A stretch of DNA of 64,000 bases, taken from NCBI GenBank assembly GCA_017525025.1, contig JAFXUJ010000001.1, positions 215,585-279,584 of the forward strand, in the 5' to 3' direction. This document shows positions 33,815-43,178 of this stretch, in pieces. The position numbers and the translations under genes are program-made. Position 1 is the stretch's first letter; every line of letters begins with the position of its first letter. Source of the stretch: Elusimicrobiaceae bacterium. Lineage in GTDB: Bacteria; Elusimicrobiota; Elusimicrobia; Elusimicrobiales; Elusimicrobiaceae. The notes under the pieces are model-generated. The model was not told the DNA's origin, searched no databases, and was given only the letters and a program-made list of their open reading frames with translations.

Positions 33815-34915
33815 TTAACCGATTGCACGTGAACCGAAGCTCATGCCTATCTTCAAGGCGCAGCTCACTTCGTCGCCGTGGGGATCCACGCGTTTTAAGT
33901 TGGAAATAGCTTCCGTAATTTTTACTTCATCCATTGCAAAATTGTGGAAAGCCGCCATATAACCGAATTTATTTTCTAATACCATATCCAACGCTTTGGC
34001 TCCGTAAAGGGTGGAAAGCCAACGGTCAAAGGCCGTAGGAGTTCCGCCGCGTTGGGTATGTCCTAATATACAAGCACGGGATTCAATGCCTGTTTTGCTT
34101 TCAATCATATCGCTTAGTTTATTAGCGATACCTCCTAAGCGGATAGCATCCGTGCTACCGGGTACGGTACGCGCGACGGTTTGTTCGCCTTTTTCGTTTT
34201 TGGCGCCTTCCGCCGCGACGACAATGCTGCAGGTTTTGCCTTTGCTCTTACGGTTTAAAATGTAATTCACGATGACATCATCATTATACGGAATTTCCGG
34301 TATCAATACTATATCTCCGCCCCCCGCGATAGCCGAACGTAACGCAATCCAACCCGCGTAGCGGCCCATGGTTTCTACAATCATGACGCGGTGGTGCGAC
34401 TGGGCCGTAGTATGCAGCCGGTCAATCGCTTCCGTAGCGATATGCAAAGCCGAATCAAAGCCAAAGGTCTGATCGGTTGCGGCCAAATCGTTATCAATGG
34501 TCTTGGGTACTCCCACAATCGGCAGGCCCAAATCTATAAATTGTTGCGCCATGTGCAAGGTGCCATCTCCGCCGATAGCAATGAGCGCGTCTAACATATT
34601 TTCTTTAAAGTTGTGTAATACGACACCGGATAAATCACGCGGCTCTTGCGGGGTGCCGAACGGCGATAGCGTATATTTAAAAGGGTTGGCTATGTTGCTC
34701 GTTCCCAAAATGGTACCGCCCAGGGTTAAAATACCGGAAGCGGTTTGATCGGTGATTTTGATAAATTCATTGCGTACAAGTCCGTCAAACCCATTTTTAA
34801 AACCCAAAACTTCTATCCCTTGTCTAAGTGCATTTTTGCTAGCGGCTCTTACCACCGCATTTAAGCCGGGGCAATCTCCGCCGGCAGTTAAAATTCCAAT
34901 TCGTTTAATGTTCAT
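33815..34915 (-). CDS. pfkA: 6-phosphofructokinase, mixed-substrate group type
   Basis: 366 residues. GGDCPGLNAVVRA (residues 12-24), the phosphoryl-donor loop IGGDGTLHMA (about 117-126), the catalytic PKTIDNDLAATD (about 138-149), MGRYAGWIAL and the ARG-type CILGHTQRGGTPTAFDR. The donor-site residue equivalent to E. coli position 104 is Gly, as in ATP enzymes, whereas the position equivalent to 124 is Lys, as in PPi enzymes and group III ATP enzymes. I read this as ATP-dependent group III, but PPi use should not be excluded. It catalyses the committing step of glycolysis. Confidence 0.93.
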   Translation of the reverse strand: MNIKRIGILTAGGDCPGLNAVVRAASKNALRQGIEVLGFKNGFDGLVRNEFIKITDQTASGILTLGGTILGTSNIANPFKYTLSPFGTPQEPRDLSGVVLHNFKENMLDALIAIGGDGTLHMAQQFIDLGLPIVGVPKTIDNDLAATDQTFGFDSALHIATEAIDRLHTTAQSHHRVMIVETMGRYAGWIALRSAIAGGGDIVLIPEIPYNDDVIVNYILNRKSKGKTCSIVVAAEGAKNEKGEQTVARTVPGSTDAIRLGGIANKLSDMIESKTGIESRACILGHTQRGGTPTAFDRWLSTLYGAKALDMVLENKFGYMAAFHNFAMDEVKITEAISNLKRVDPHGDEVSCALKIGMSFGSRAIG

Positions 34916-34917
34916 GT

Positions 34918-35796
34918 TTACTCCTCGGAGGCGGTTTGCTTGTGACGTAAATGACGTACCCGTTCCGCCACACGGTCAATTACCCAATCCGGGGTGGAAG
35001 CCCCGGCGGTAATAAAAATTTTTTTTGCTTGTAAAATTTGGGTAGGATCCAATTCGTCTTCCGTTTCTACATGTTGTACGGCGGCTGCCAATTCTTTGCA
35101 CAGTAAAGCCAACCGTGCGGTGTTGGCGCTGTGGCGCCCGCCTACCACAATCACGAGGTCGGCGCTTTGGGCAAATTCAATGGTTTCTTTTTGACGTTCT
35201 TTCGTCGGTTGGCAGATGGTATTGGAAATTTGGCAGAGATCCGCATGTTTTTTTACTTCTTCGGCGGTTTCGTAAAAAACGGTTTCTTTTTGGGTGGTTT
35301 GGGATACTACGTTGACTTTGTCAAAGTGGGGTAATTGTCGGGCTTCTACGGGGCCGGATACGACGGTGCCGTTCCCCTGTGTATAGCCCATTAGACCGAC
35401 GACTTCGGCATGGTCTGCGTCGCCTACAATAACGGTATGATACCCTTGCCGGGCGAATTTATCAATGATGTTTTGGGCATGTTTAACCAGTGGACAAGTG
35501 GCGTCTACTACTGCCATGCCGCAAGATTCTATCTCTTGTTGAAATTGTGGAGTGATGCCATGGGCGCGGATAACTAACACGCCGGATTTATCAGCCGCTT
35601 GGCGGGGAGAATCAATGGCGGTAATTTGTTTGGCGCAAAGCATATCGGTTACTTGTTTATTGTGAATAAGCGGCCCGATGGTATAGACGGGTCTTTTCCC
35701 GGCTGCTTCCAGTTCCAATACTTTTTCAATTGCGCGCTTTACGCCGGGGCAAAACCCTGCCCGCTTGGCGACAATGACATCTTGTTCTTGTTTCAT
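34918..35796 (-). CDS. ispH: 4-hydroxy-3-methylbut-2-enyl diphosphate reductase
   Basis: 292 residues from the ATG at 35796. The three cluster-binding cysteines are in RAGFCPGVKRAI (about residue 14), VDATCPLV (about 99) and NTICQPTKERQ (about 200). Last enzyme of the MEP isoprenoid pathway, a [4Fe-4S] protein making IPP and DMAPP. A TATAAT lies only about seven bases before this ATG, and an in-frame ATG at 35823 also lacks a ribosome-binding site, so translation is likely leaderless from one of the two. It ends two bases before the pfkA start. Confidence 0.95.
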   Translation of the reverse strand: MKQEQDVIVAKRAGFCPGVKRAIEKVLELEAAGKRPVYTIGPLIHNKQVTDMLCAKQITAIDSPRQAADKSGVLVIRAHGITPQFQQEIESCGMAVVDATCPLVKHAQNIIDKFARQGYHTVIVGDADHAEVVGLMGYTQGNGTVVSGPVEARQLPHFDKVNVVSQTTQKETVFYETAEEVKKHADLCQISNTICQPTKERQKETIEFAQSADLVIVVGGRHSANTARLALLCKELAAAVQHVETEDELDPTQILQAKKIFITAGASTPDWVIDRVAERVRHLRHKQTASEE

Positions 35797-35998
35797 ATTT
35801 ATATTATAGAAAAATGCCCGCATAAAAGGGAGATTATAAAAAGAGTTTTGTCTTTCTGTTCGTAAAAATGAAACCGAGGGCCGATATAATGTAAAATAAA
35901 AGTATACATAGATAGATAAAAATGCTATTAGGGCGTTGACGCCTTGGTTTTACCGAGTCTCAATCCCGAAAATAATTTAAATTAAGGACTCCTCTGTT

Positions 35999-37882
35999 AT
36001 GAAATCTACCCCTCGCAATATTTTGGTGTTAAAGTTGGTTGTTATACTGTTGTTTGTCGGTTTGTTTTTGTTATTACTAACGGGTGCTCGGCTAAGCGGG
36101 TTGTTGGCGGCATCTAACTACTTTGCACCGGTTCCCTCCAAGCATGTTTGGCTGTCTTTTTTGTTTGGATTGCGCTTTGATTTCTATGTTGTGAGCCTCT
36201 TTGTAATGCCCTGGATGGTGCTGTTTTTACTCCCTTTTTCCAATAAAAATTGGATGAAAGGTTTTGGTGTGTGGTTTTGTCTCTTGTTTGTAGTAATGGG
36301 GCTATTTTTGGCGGCCGATGTCATCTTTTTCAGTATTTTTAATAACCATATCGGGGTAGAGTTTTTTACTGCGTTCACGCATGCGGATTTGTTTGCTCAA
36401 ATGGCTTTTCAAACGTATTGGTATGTTACCTATCCGCTTCTCATCGGTTTGGGGTTGGCTGTATGGGGTATTTGCCGCTTCTTCGGTAAAGTGTCCATAA
36501 CCGTGCCTACTAAATTTGTACAAAAATCAATTGTGCTGATGTTAATTTTGGCTGCGGTTGCTTTCTTAGGGATTCGCAGCCGGTTTATTTTACATGGCAA
36601 GGCATTAAGCATTATGGAAAGCCAAGCGTTAGGTTCGCAGCAGTCGGCCGATCTCATTCTAAACGGTGTATTTACGTTTTACCATGCGGCCCGTACGCAA
36701 CAACACCGACGTTTATTTTTTGAAGGAGATACAGCCCCTATCCAAATTGCAACGCGGGCCGAGCGGGTGCCTGATCCCCAATATCCTTTTGAGCGTGAAA
36801 GAACTTCATTTAATTTTGAAAATAAAGGATACAATTTTGTTTTGATCGTGTTGGAAAGTTTTGATCCGCTGCTTTTAGAGAATTATCCGCAGGATATACC
36901 GAATTTCCAAAAGCTTAAAGCAGGGAGCGTGTATTTTAAGAATTTTTACTCTTCCGGCCAACGGTCTTTGCTGGGCCGCACCTCCATTTATTTTTCTATC
37001 CCGTATGTATGGGGATTGCCTACTTTTACGCAAGGGCTTGGTGGCAAAAACATGTCGCGCTTAGCCAATTATTTTAATCACAAAGACTATACAACAATAG
37101 ATGTGATGACGGCCCGCGCCACCGCAGACAAAGCTAACGAGATGGCGGGTTATATGGGTTTTGATCAGTTTTGGGCTAAGGAAGACATCCCCGTTACCCG
37201 TAAGTATCCCGCTTTCAACAAAGGGTTTGATTGGGAAGGTTTTGAATTTCTGTTGGAAAAAATAAACGGAGTAAAGGGTAACTTTTTTGCCACGTTATAT
37301 ACTTCCAGCGCACATGCCCCTTATAACCTGGTTTTGGCTGAAGAGTATAAAAAATATCCGGGTGAAAATGAAGAACAAGACTTTGTAAACCGGAATATTT
37401 ATGTAGATGCTTCTATGGGAAATTTTTTTGAGAAAGCCCAAAAAGAGCCGTGGTTTAAAAATACGATATTTTTCATCTTGCCCGATCATCGGGCCGCGTT
37501 AACCAACCGACCGCAAATGGCGGATAAGACAAAACAAAATTTTGGCTCTTATCTGTTAATGTATGCGCCCGCGCTTTTTGCCCCTAAGACGGTGGAAACT
37601 AATGCCACGCAAGAAGATCTCTTACCTACGCTACTGGATATGCTTAACAGTAATGAGCGGTTTGCTTCCGCGGGGCAAAGCTTGTTTGATAAGGACCGCA
37701 ACCCCGTTAAATATATCTATGCGGAAAATAAAGATATCCATATTTTGCAAGCGGATCATACCACGCATAGCTTCAATTTGCAAGATGATATTTCTTCTTT
37801 GTCCGACCAGGAAAAAGAGGCCGTACGTTTTAATGAAAAGATTTATAAAGGGCTGAAAGACAATATTTTTAAAAGCAAATAG
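35999..37882 (+). CDS. LTA-synthase/phosphoglycerol-transferase-like membrane sulfatase-fold protein
   Basis: 627 residues. Five N-terminal membrane helices (about 8-30, 48-75, 85-110, 130-160, 172-195) are followed by a periplasmic alkaline-phosphatase/sulfatase domain. Metal-site elements visible are Glu in LIVLESFD (about 284), SSGQRSLLGRTS (nucleophile loop, about 318-329; the usual Thr could be that of GRTS, or replaced by Ser), His in SSAHAPYN and Asp-His in ILPDHRA. Relatives transfer phosphoglycerol or phosphoethanolamine groups to surface glycans or lipids; the acceptor here is unknown. Single gene with AAGGA upstream and its own terminator. Confidence 0.88.
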   Translation: MKSTPRNILVLKLVVILLFVGLFLLLLTGARLSGLLAASNYFAPVPSKHVWLSFLFGLRFDFYVVSLFVMPWMVLFLLPFSNKNWMKGFGVWFCLLFVVMGLFLAADVIFFSIFNNHIGVEFFTAFTHADLFAQMAFQTYWYVTYPLLIGLGLAVWGICRFFGKVSITVPTKFVQKSIVLMLILAAVAFLGIRSRFILHGKALSIMESQALGSQQSADLILNGVFTFYHAARTQQHRRLFFEGDTAPIQIATRAERVPDPQYPFERERTSFNFENKGYNFVLIVLESFDPLLLENYPQDIPNFQKLKAGSVYFKNFYSSGQRSLLGRTSIYFSIPYVWGLPTFTQGLGGKNMSRLANYFNHKDYTTIDVMTARATADKANEMAGYMGFDQFWAKEDIPVTRKYPAFNKGFDWEGFEFLLEKINGVKGNFFATLYTSSAHAPYNLVLAEEYKKYPGENEEQDFVNRNIYVDASMGNFFEKAQKEPWFKNTIFFILPDHRAALTNRPQMADKTKQNFGSYLLMYAPALFAPKTVETNATQEDLLPTLLDMLNSNERFASAGQSLFDKDRNPVKYIYAENKDIHILQADHTTHSFNLQDDISSLSDQEKEAVRFNEKIYKGLKDNIFKSK

Positions 37883-37905
37883 GGACTTTATCTGCCAAAA
37901 TTTTA

Positions 37906-37939
37906 AAAACCCTCAGAACTAAAAAGTTCTGAGGGTTTT
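37906..37939 (+). terminator. Terminator overlapping the left attachment repeat
   Basis: Stem AAAACCCTCAGAACT/AGTTCTGAGGGTTTT with an AAAA loop. The stem is part of the 35-bp repeat that bounds the mobile element (37914-37948). Confidence 0.9.
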
Positions 37940-37948
37940 ATATGGGGT
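37914..37948 (+). repeat. Left attachment repeat (attL candidate)
   Basis: 35 bases matching 47973-48007 at 30 positions. The first 17 bases (CAGAACTAAAAAGTTCT) and the last nine (ATATGGGGT) are identical; the middle nine differ at five positions. It ends in the sequence that, in the right copy, forms the 3' terminus of tRNA-His. Confidence 0.75.
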
Positions 37949-38270
37949 ACTTTATTACACAAAATGTATAACTACCTTGCATTTGAGGTGTACAGCGTAC
38001 CCTTTTATAAAAACCTTGTATAAGTATATTTTACTACAAAATCCGCCAAATTGCTTTCAAAAATCAGTAAATTGGCGGATTTGTAATGCCACAAACCAGG
38101 TGTCTTATGCGTGCGGGCAATTTATTGAAAATTGCCGAATCCCAGGGGATTATGACGGAAGCTGTTTATTTACGCTTCCATTGTAATGTGTGCCCCGGTG
38201 TGTTTTCCTAGTTGTAACAGTATAGGTGAAAACAGAAAGCCCCCAAGTTTTGGGCTTGGAGGCTAGGAAT
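37949..38270. other. Left-end non-coding segment of the element
   Basis: No convincing independent gene. It contains an open continuation of the right-end recombinase frame (37931-38020, stop at 38021) that would be joined to the recombinase gene in a circular form. It also contains a long hairpin AAATCCGCCAA/TTGGCGGATTT (38039-38082, 22-base loop) and a GGAAGC/GCTTCC hairpin near 38157-38179. These could be integration arm sites or RNA structures. Confidence 0.5.
38230..38264 (-). terminator. Terminator of the R-M-like operon's last gene
   Basis: On the minus strand, AGCCTCCAAG pairs with CTTGGGGGCT (38238-38264), followed by TTCTGTTTT. Confidence 0.7.
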
Positions 38271-38576
38271 TTATTCTCGTGTGGTACTTGTTATGCGGTA
38301 AGCGTACACAAAACGGGAATCTGTGTCGCCGCCACCTGGGCCACCTTGGGTTCCTTTTTGTTCCAAGAAAAACTTCTCTACTTCTCGCGCGTCATTATCG
38401 GTAAATGCTTCACGATAAATCCACCACGCATTTTCCTTGGACACATTATGATCCGAAAACAAACGCTGTTCCGGATCAGCGGTAATACCTACATACCAAC
38501 GAGGGTAACCGCTTCCTTCTTTCTTGATATGATCATCAATTTCTTGGATGATTTCTGATTTTAACTTCTTTGCCAT
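38271..38576 (-). CDS. Small GIY-YIG-like protein
   Basis: 101 residues. WYVGITADPEQRLFSDHNV (about 27-45) resembles the core of GIY-YIG-superfamily nucleases (Y-x-G-x-T followed by an Arg helix and a His). A later AREVEKFFLEQKGTQGG segment could supply the Glu. Assignment is by pattern only. Last gene on the minus strand of the element, 171 bases beyond the preceding gene, from which it is separated by a terminator-like stem; it may have its own promoter (TATAAT-like sequence near 38631-38640). Confidence 0.65.
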   Translation of the reverse strand: MAKKLKSEIIQEIDDHIKKEGSGYPRWYVGITADPEQRLFSDHNVSKENAWWIYREAFTDNDAREVEKFFLEQKGTQGGPGGGDTDSRFVYAYRITSTTRE

Positions 38577-38595
38577 TTAGTTTTTTTATCTCCTT

Positions 38596-38741
38596 AATCC
38601 CTGTAGGGATTGATTAGGAGAGCCAAAACTAATATAATATCTATGTAAGATCACATAGCTACTTTATAGTGTCGGCTGACCTAAAAGCCACTTTTAGTAG
38701 CTTCCGTATTAAAGGGTATCGCTGTTGGCGCAGCGGTGCCC
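38596..38741 (-). other. Intergenic stem-loops between two small genes
   Basis: In this gap GGGCACCGCTG/CAGCGATACCC on the minus strand (38714-38741), followed by TTT, looks like a terminator for the gene at 38748. CTATGT/ACATAG and AATCCCT/AGGGATT are additional inverted repeats (the latter about 38596-38611) near the start of the GIY-YIG-like gene. Confidence 0.45.
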
Positions 38742-38747
38742 TTAAAT

Positions 38748-39050
38748 TTATTGCTGAGGATCTACCCAATTAGGCAGAGCGTAGCATCCCTTTTGTACAT
38801 TTTTGAGCTTTCCGTGTTCCACTAATCGGCGCATGGCAGCTCCAATCACATTCCGTTTAACCTCTTTTCCTGTTTCGCGGTACAATGCTACCCAGATTTC
38901 ATCAATGGAAGCCGCCCCATTAAATTGTTCTGCTACTAATGACAGGATTTTGGAATCCCTATCATTCACACGAGGTTTCTTTCTTAATTGGGCTAACATT
39001 GATTCTGGCAATCCATTCAAATCATATCTTTTCCACTTTTCGTTCTCCAT
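38748..39050 (-). CDS. Small predicted DNA-binding (winged-helix-like) protein
   Basis: 100 residues. The region of about 30-90 (ILSLVAEQFNGAASIDEIWVALYRETGKEVKRNVIGAAMRRLVEHGKL is spread across it) has the helix-helix-recognition helix-wing spacing of a winged-helix domain, ending in a short hairpin (KNVQKGCYAL). No specific family recognised. Placed 72 bases downstream of the helicase gene on the same strand; AAGGAGGGAGCG precedes the ATG. It may regulate the operon or be an accessory subunit. Confidence 0.6.
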   Translation of the reverse strand: MENEKWKRYDLNGLPESMLAQLRKKPRVNDRDSKILSLVAEQFNGAASIDEIWVALYRETGKEVKRNVIGAAMRRLVEHGKLKNVQKGCYALPNWVDPQQ

Positions 39051-39122
39051 CGCTCCCTCCTTTCTTATAAAGTTTATAATAAAATTACGTTGTTGTCAAG
39101 TTTTCTTATTTCTTTTCCTTTT

Positions 39123-41648
39123 CTACATCCCTATGTTTTCCCATTCCGTACGCTCTATCTTTGTGTTAAAACCACCAATCAGCAGTTCTTGGTGCTTGGT
39201 CAGCCCGGTATAGGACAAGCTGGCTTCCTCATAACGCCGGAACGCAAACACGGCCGAGTTCATGATCTGCTCGTTAAAGATGCCTATATTGACCAGCAGT
39301 TCAAAGTCCGGTATTGTTAAGCCCGTTACCTTCTGGAAGAGTTCCGGTTCCAGCTGGGTGATTACGTCTTGCAAGGTTTGTTCGCGGTAGTCCGTCAAAT
39401 ACATAAACACGGGGATCCTAGTTGCGAATTTGAGTAGCTTTTCTTGTATCTCTTTTCGTTTGGATTTAATTTCTTTTTCTTCTTGTGTTAGTTCCTTCTT
39501 TTCTTTCTTTGAAAGTTCGTCTTTGTTCTCTTGCTTTGCTTTTTTAAGTGCTTCGGACTTATTTACCAGCGTTGTGATGTCCTTATTTAAGTTGCGGAAC
39601 CCCTCAATGCGGGATAAAGCATCCATGGCTTTGTCGTTTTCCATCAGTTTTAGCAGCGTGGGGTTATCCACATTGACCAGTAAAGCACTTTGCCAACGCC
39701 GTGCCAGCATGGAAGATGCCGTTCCGGAGATCACAAGGTCCAATAGCTCGCTGGCGTTGATCAGTTCCATAGTGCTGCCGTCATAACAGAGCACAGGCAA
39801 GAAGTTTATAAACTCTTCCACCCGCTTTTCCGGTGATTCCTTGCTGTTGGCGTTCAGTCGGGCACTGTATTCAGCAATCTGGCTCAATGCCCGATCCGGT
39901 GCGAAGTCAAACACATAACAGGTATCTTTCACAATACCCTTTTCGTTCGGGTTCGTTCCGTCCGGATTTTTAACCGTCCAGGGAGATTGCACGCGGAAGG
40001 CCGATTGAAAATAAGTTTCTGGGCTGGACGTATTACGAAGCATAAAGATTCCGCCCCATTCCGGCACTGTTACGCCCGTGGTAAGTTTCCCACAGGATAG
40101 CGTGATCGTCTTTGTGTCAAAACCTTTGCCGATGGCATGCCGGACAGGTTCCAGGGCATCTACGCCCATTCCGGCTTCATTTCCGGCACAGACAATCACC
40201 TTATATTCTTTATAAAACGGATGCTTGCTTAGTAACGCACCCATTGCTTTGCAGCTGGCCACGGACGGCAAAAACCAAAATGTATGGCTTAGGGCACTGA
40301 GCAAACGCACATCGGAGTATGGCATCGGCGGTTTCTTACCGATTTTCAGTTCATCTAAGGTGGTGGGTTTATATTGGCCGCGGATCAAGTTCAGCCAGTC
40401 GGCCACTTCTGCTTCGTGCACAAATTTACACACGGAACCTTCTTCTTTTGCTTTGAAAAATTCGTTCAGGTCAAACTCGTTATATTCACCCAACAAGGCA
40501 ATGGAGCGTATTTCTTCCGGCATTTGATAGGTCATCATCACCATGTGGGGAAGCTCTAAGTACGGGTTTTCACCTTGTTTGGGATCCCAGCCGTTCTTCT
40601 CGCGTTGTTCATCGGTATAAGTCCAGTTGAAGATTTGGTCTTCTAAAAACTCGCCGTTATTTAACGCACGGAACGGCGTGCCGGACAGGTACAAATAAGC
40701 ACTGGTGGTTAGTGGCATCTGCTCTTCATCGTAGTATTCCAGCCCGTCGCCGTCTTGTTTTTTCTGCTCTGCTTTATCTTCGGCATCGTACAGATCCTTT
40801 GCGTTTTCACGCCAGGCCCCAAAGTGATATTCGTCCAATATAATACAATCCCAGTTTATACAGTGGATCTCTTCGTTACGCGGTTTAATACCACCCGCAT
40901 CTGTTTTTTGCAATACGTCTTGGAAGCTGGCAAACCACACAAACGGCTTCTTGGGATCTATTTCATTATATTGTGTTCCGGTACGGGAAACGAATTGCCA
41001 GTCCTTAAAGTCCACATGGCTGACCAGATCCGATTCCCACGAGTTTTGCACCGCTGGCTTAAATGTAAGCACCAACACCTTTTTCCAGCCCATCTCTTTG
41101 GCTAATTGGTACGCGGTGAAGGTCTTGCCAAACCGCATTTTGGCGTTCCATAGGAAGTGTGGTGTTTTGTGTTCCCGTTCGTAGGAAAAGTTTTTGAAGT
41201 ATTCACTGGTAACTTTGACCGCTTGGGCCTGTTCGGGCCGCATGGCAAAATCCATCCGGCGTTCGGTGATGGTGGTTTTGTGGTTTTTAACGGCAAAGAT
41301 GGCCTGTTCTACCTCTTCCAACGTACATTCAAACCATTCCGTATGTTTGCCTTGCGTGGTGCGTTCTTCCGCCCCGTTTTTACGCAGGATGCGGTGGACG
41401 TCTTTGTCGGTAAAATAGGTGCCGTCTTCACGGATCGCCACGTCTTCCAGCAATACCTCAAACGGGTTGTCCACGGGTTTATTGGTGGGAAATTGCTGCC
41501 AGATACGTTCCACTACATCGCCCGTAGTAAAACCGATTTTTAGGAAGCCGTGTCCGCTTCGTTTCCCTTCCCATTCACTGGTTTTATAATGGGGTTCTGT
41601 ATAGACGTAAATCTTGGGGATTTTGTGGCTGTTTAATAATTCGGGCAT
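39123..41648 (-). CDS. GIY-YIG (T5orf172-like)-SF2 helicase fusion, restriction-type subunit
   Basis: 841 residues. Residues about 10-125 form a T5orf172/GIY-YIG-like nuclease domain: IYVYTEP, GFLKIGFTTGDVVERIWQQ with the conserved Arg, and EWFECTLEEVEQAI with a candidate catalytic Glu. Next is an SF2 helicase: motif I WNAKMRFGKTFTAYQLA, motif II ILDEYHFG, motif III LYLSGTPFRA, and later LSCGKLTTGVTVPEW and FQSAFRVQSPW (motif VI region). A Lys/Glu-rich coiled coil lies at about 695-740. It probably translocates on and cuts DNA lacking the modification made by the two methylase proteins encoded just upstream. Confidence 0.82.
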   Translation of the reverse strand: MPELLNSHKIPKIYVYTEPHYKTSEWEGKRSGHGFLKIGFTTGDVVERIWQQFPTNKPVDNPFEVLLEDVAIREDGTYFTDKDVHRILRKNGAEERTTQGKHTEWFECTLEEVEQAIFAVKNHKTTITERRMDFAMRPEQAQAVKVTSEYFKNFSYEREHKTPHFLWNAKMRFGKTFTAYQLAKEMGWKKVLVLTFKPAVQNSWESDLVSHVDFKDWQFVSRTGTQYNEIDPKKPFVWFASFQDVLQKTDAGGIKPRNEEIHCINWDCIILDEYHFGAWRENAKDLYDAEDKAEQKKQDGDGLEYYDEEQMPLTTSAYLYLSGTPFRALNNGEFLEDQIFNWTYTDEQREKNGWDPKQGENPYLELPHMVMMTYQMPEEIRSIALLGEYNEFDLNEFFKAKEEGSVCKFVHEAEVADWLNLIRGQYKPTTLDELKIGKKPPMPYSDVRLLSALSHTFWFLPSVASCKAMGALLSKHPFYKEYKVIVCAGNEAGMGVDALEPVRHAIGKGFDTKTITLSCGKLTTGVTVPEWGGIFMLRNTSSPETYFQSAFRVQSPWTVKNPDGTNPNEKGIVKDTCYVFDFAPDRALSQIAEYSARLNANSKESPEKRVEEFINFLPVLCYDGSTMELINASELLDLVISGTASSMLARRWQSALLVNVDNPTLLKLMENDKAMDALSRIEGFRNLNKDITTLVNKSEALKKAKQENKDELSKKEKKELTQEEKEIKSKRKEIQEKLLKFATRIPVFMYLTDYREQTLQDVITQLEPELFQKVTGLTIPDFELLVNIGIFNEQIMNSAVFAFRRYEEASLSYTGLTKHQELLIGGFNTKIERTEWENIGM

Positions 41649-41657
41649 GGGTTTCTC

Positions 41658-43178
41658 CTATTCCATCGGCTTGATCATGGACTCAATGAAGTTGATTTCT
41701 TCTTTGGTCAGTCCGTATTTTTTATACAGCTTGGCATCCGTCCACTCTTGCGTGAAGTCCTGGACGGGAACAAAAGAATAAACGCTTCTGGTAGCGTGCT
41801 GTGTGTTCTTTTTAAGGGCAATCAGGAAATGAAAGAAGTTCGTTTCCATGTATTTTTTCAAGTTATTAGCTTGTTCCACCGAGTCAAACGATCCCGCTAT
41901 TAAATATGTTTCCGTACAGCAAGATGGTTCATGTGCAATAATAGGTTTAATTCTATCTGGTACTGATCCACCACTACCTTCACCAAACACAGCAGGAACG
42001 TACACTTTGATTTTGTTTAATAGTTCAGTGTTAGTAGTAATGAGTTTTTTTGAAACGTAGCCCACTTCACCTCTGGCGTATATTTTAATTCCACCATGAA
42101 AGTTCCTTTTCTCGTAGTTATCAAAATTAGTGGCAAAGCCAAAGGGTTTTCTGGAACTGACTTGTTGATCCATTGTTTTTTCTTTTTTACTTTGTACCTT
42201 ATGAAGAATGGGGATTGCTTGATTATATCTAATAAACACATCCGCATTTCCTTCTTTTAGATTGCGTTCCATGGACGATATAATGCTGTGATTTTTATGC
42301 GTATTGATTTGGCATTTACCGACATTATCTCTATCCCACAGAAAATAACAAATTCCGCCTTTAATTTCTACACCAGGGAAGCATTCACCCGCATCTAAGA
42401 AATCGTGCAGAATACGGATTCGGGTATCACAAAGCATTTCATCACGGAAGCTGTCTAATCCTTTTCCCCCAGAAAACCAGCGGGCAGGAATAATCATTGT
42501 AATATAACGAGGATTGAGCCGCTTTGCTTGCCCTACAAACAGATGATATAACGGTTTAGCGCTCGCAGCGTTTCCACCATCGCTCAGTTGGTACGGGGGA
42601 TTTCCGATGATTACGTCAAATTTCATATCTCTTAACCTCTCAAAAAGTGCTTTGTTGTTTTCTTCGTTGCAGTGAATAAAATTGTAGGCGTGCGTTTCTA
42701 AAATATCGCCGCGGTCATATTGGCTTTGGCTCGCTCCGCATAGGGCACATTTCCCATTCTCCCAGACGTGCTCCGTGCGTGTGTAATCAATGTTTCCGCT
42801 TGGTGTGTCAAACGCACAAATGGAATACTCCCCGTTTGCTGTCTTGGAACAGTAGGTGGAACGCCGTGCCAGAAGCCCTGTCAGTTCCGTAATGGCCAGC
42901 CCGTACAGCTGGTATGTAAAAATATGGTGGATCCGCTTTTCTAAATCGGGGATTTCGTCTTTTTCTCCTTCAATGAGCCGCTTGGCAATTTCTCGCAGGA
43001 ACACGCCGGACTTACAACCAGGATCTAAAAACTTGGTGTCTGGACTTTTGAACAGTTCAGCCGGAAGCATATCCAGCATTTCATTTACCAGTTTGGGCGG
43101 TGTGAATACTTCGTCCGAAGACAAGTGGGCAATACAATCCAAGATGTCCGGCTTGTGCAGTTCTTTTAGAAACGTCAT
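41658..43178 (-). CDS. Eco57I-type adenine-specific DNA methyltransferase
   Basis: 506 residues. SAM motif I is FLDPGCKSGVFLREIA (about 45-60; Lys replaces the usual Gly). The catalytic N6-adenine motif NPPY is in VIIGNPPYQLSDGG (about 189-202). A Cys-containing insertion (CALCGAS...YNFIHC, about 142-170) lies between them, possibly a zinc site. The C-terminal 250 residues would be the target-recognition part. Its start overlaps the preceding methylase-like gene by four bases, and the helicase gene follows after nine bases, so the three products are made together. Confidence 0.88.
   Translation of the reverse strand: MTFLKELHKPDILDCIAHLSSDEVFTPPKLVNEMLDMLPAELFKSPDTKFLDPGCKSGVFLREIAKRLIEGEKDEIPDLEKRIHHIFTYQLYGLAITELTGLLARRSTYCSKTANGEYSICAFDTPSGNIDYTRTEHVWENGKCALCGASQSQYDRGDILETHAYNFIHCNEENNKALFERLRDMKFDVIIGNPPYQLSDGGNAASAKPLYHLFVGQAKRLNPRYITMIIPARWFSGGKGLDSFRDEMLCDTRIRILHDFLDAGECFPGVEIKGGICYFLWDRDNVGKCQINTHKNHSIISSMERNLKEGNADVFIRYNQAIPILHKVQSKKEKTMDQQVSSRKPFGFATNFDNYEKRNFHGGIKIYARGEVGYVSKKLITTNTELLNKIKVYVPAVFGEGSGGSVPDRIKPIIAHEPSCCTETYLIAGSFDSVEQANNLKKYMETNFFHFLIALKKNTQHATRSVYSFVPVQDFTQEWTDAKLYKKYGLTKEEINFIESMIKPME

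Noticed and set aside
37977..38186. 69-codon frame at the element's left end
   Set aside because: No ribosome-binding site and atypical composition; the recombinase-tail frame explains the open stretch better.
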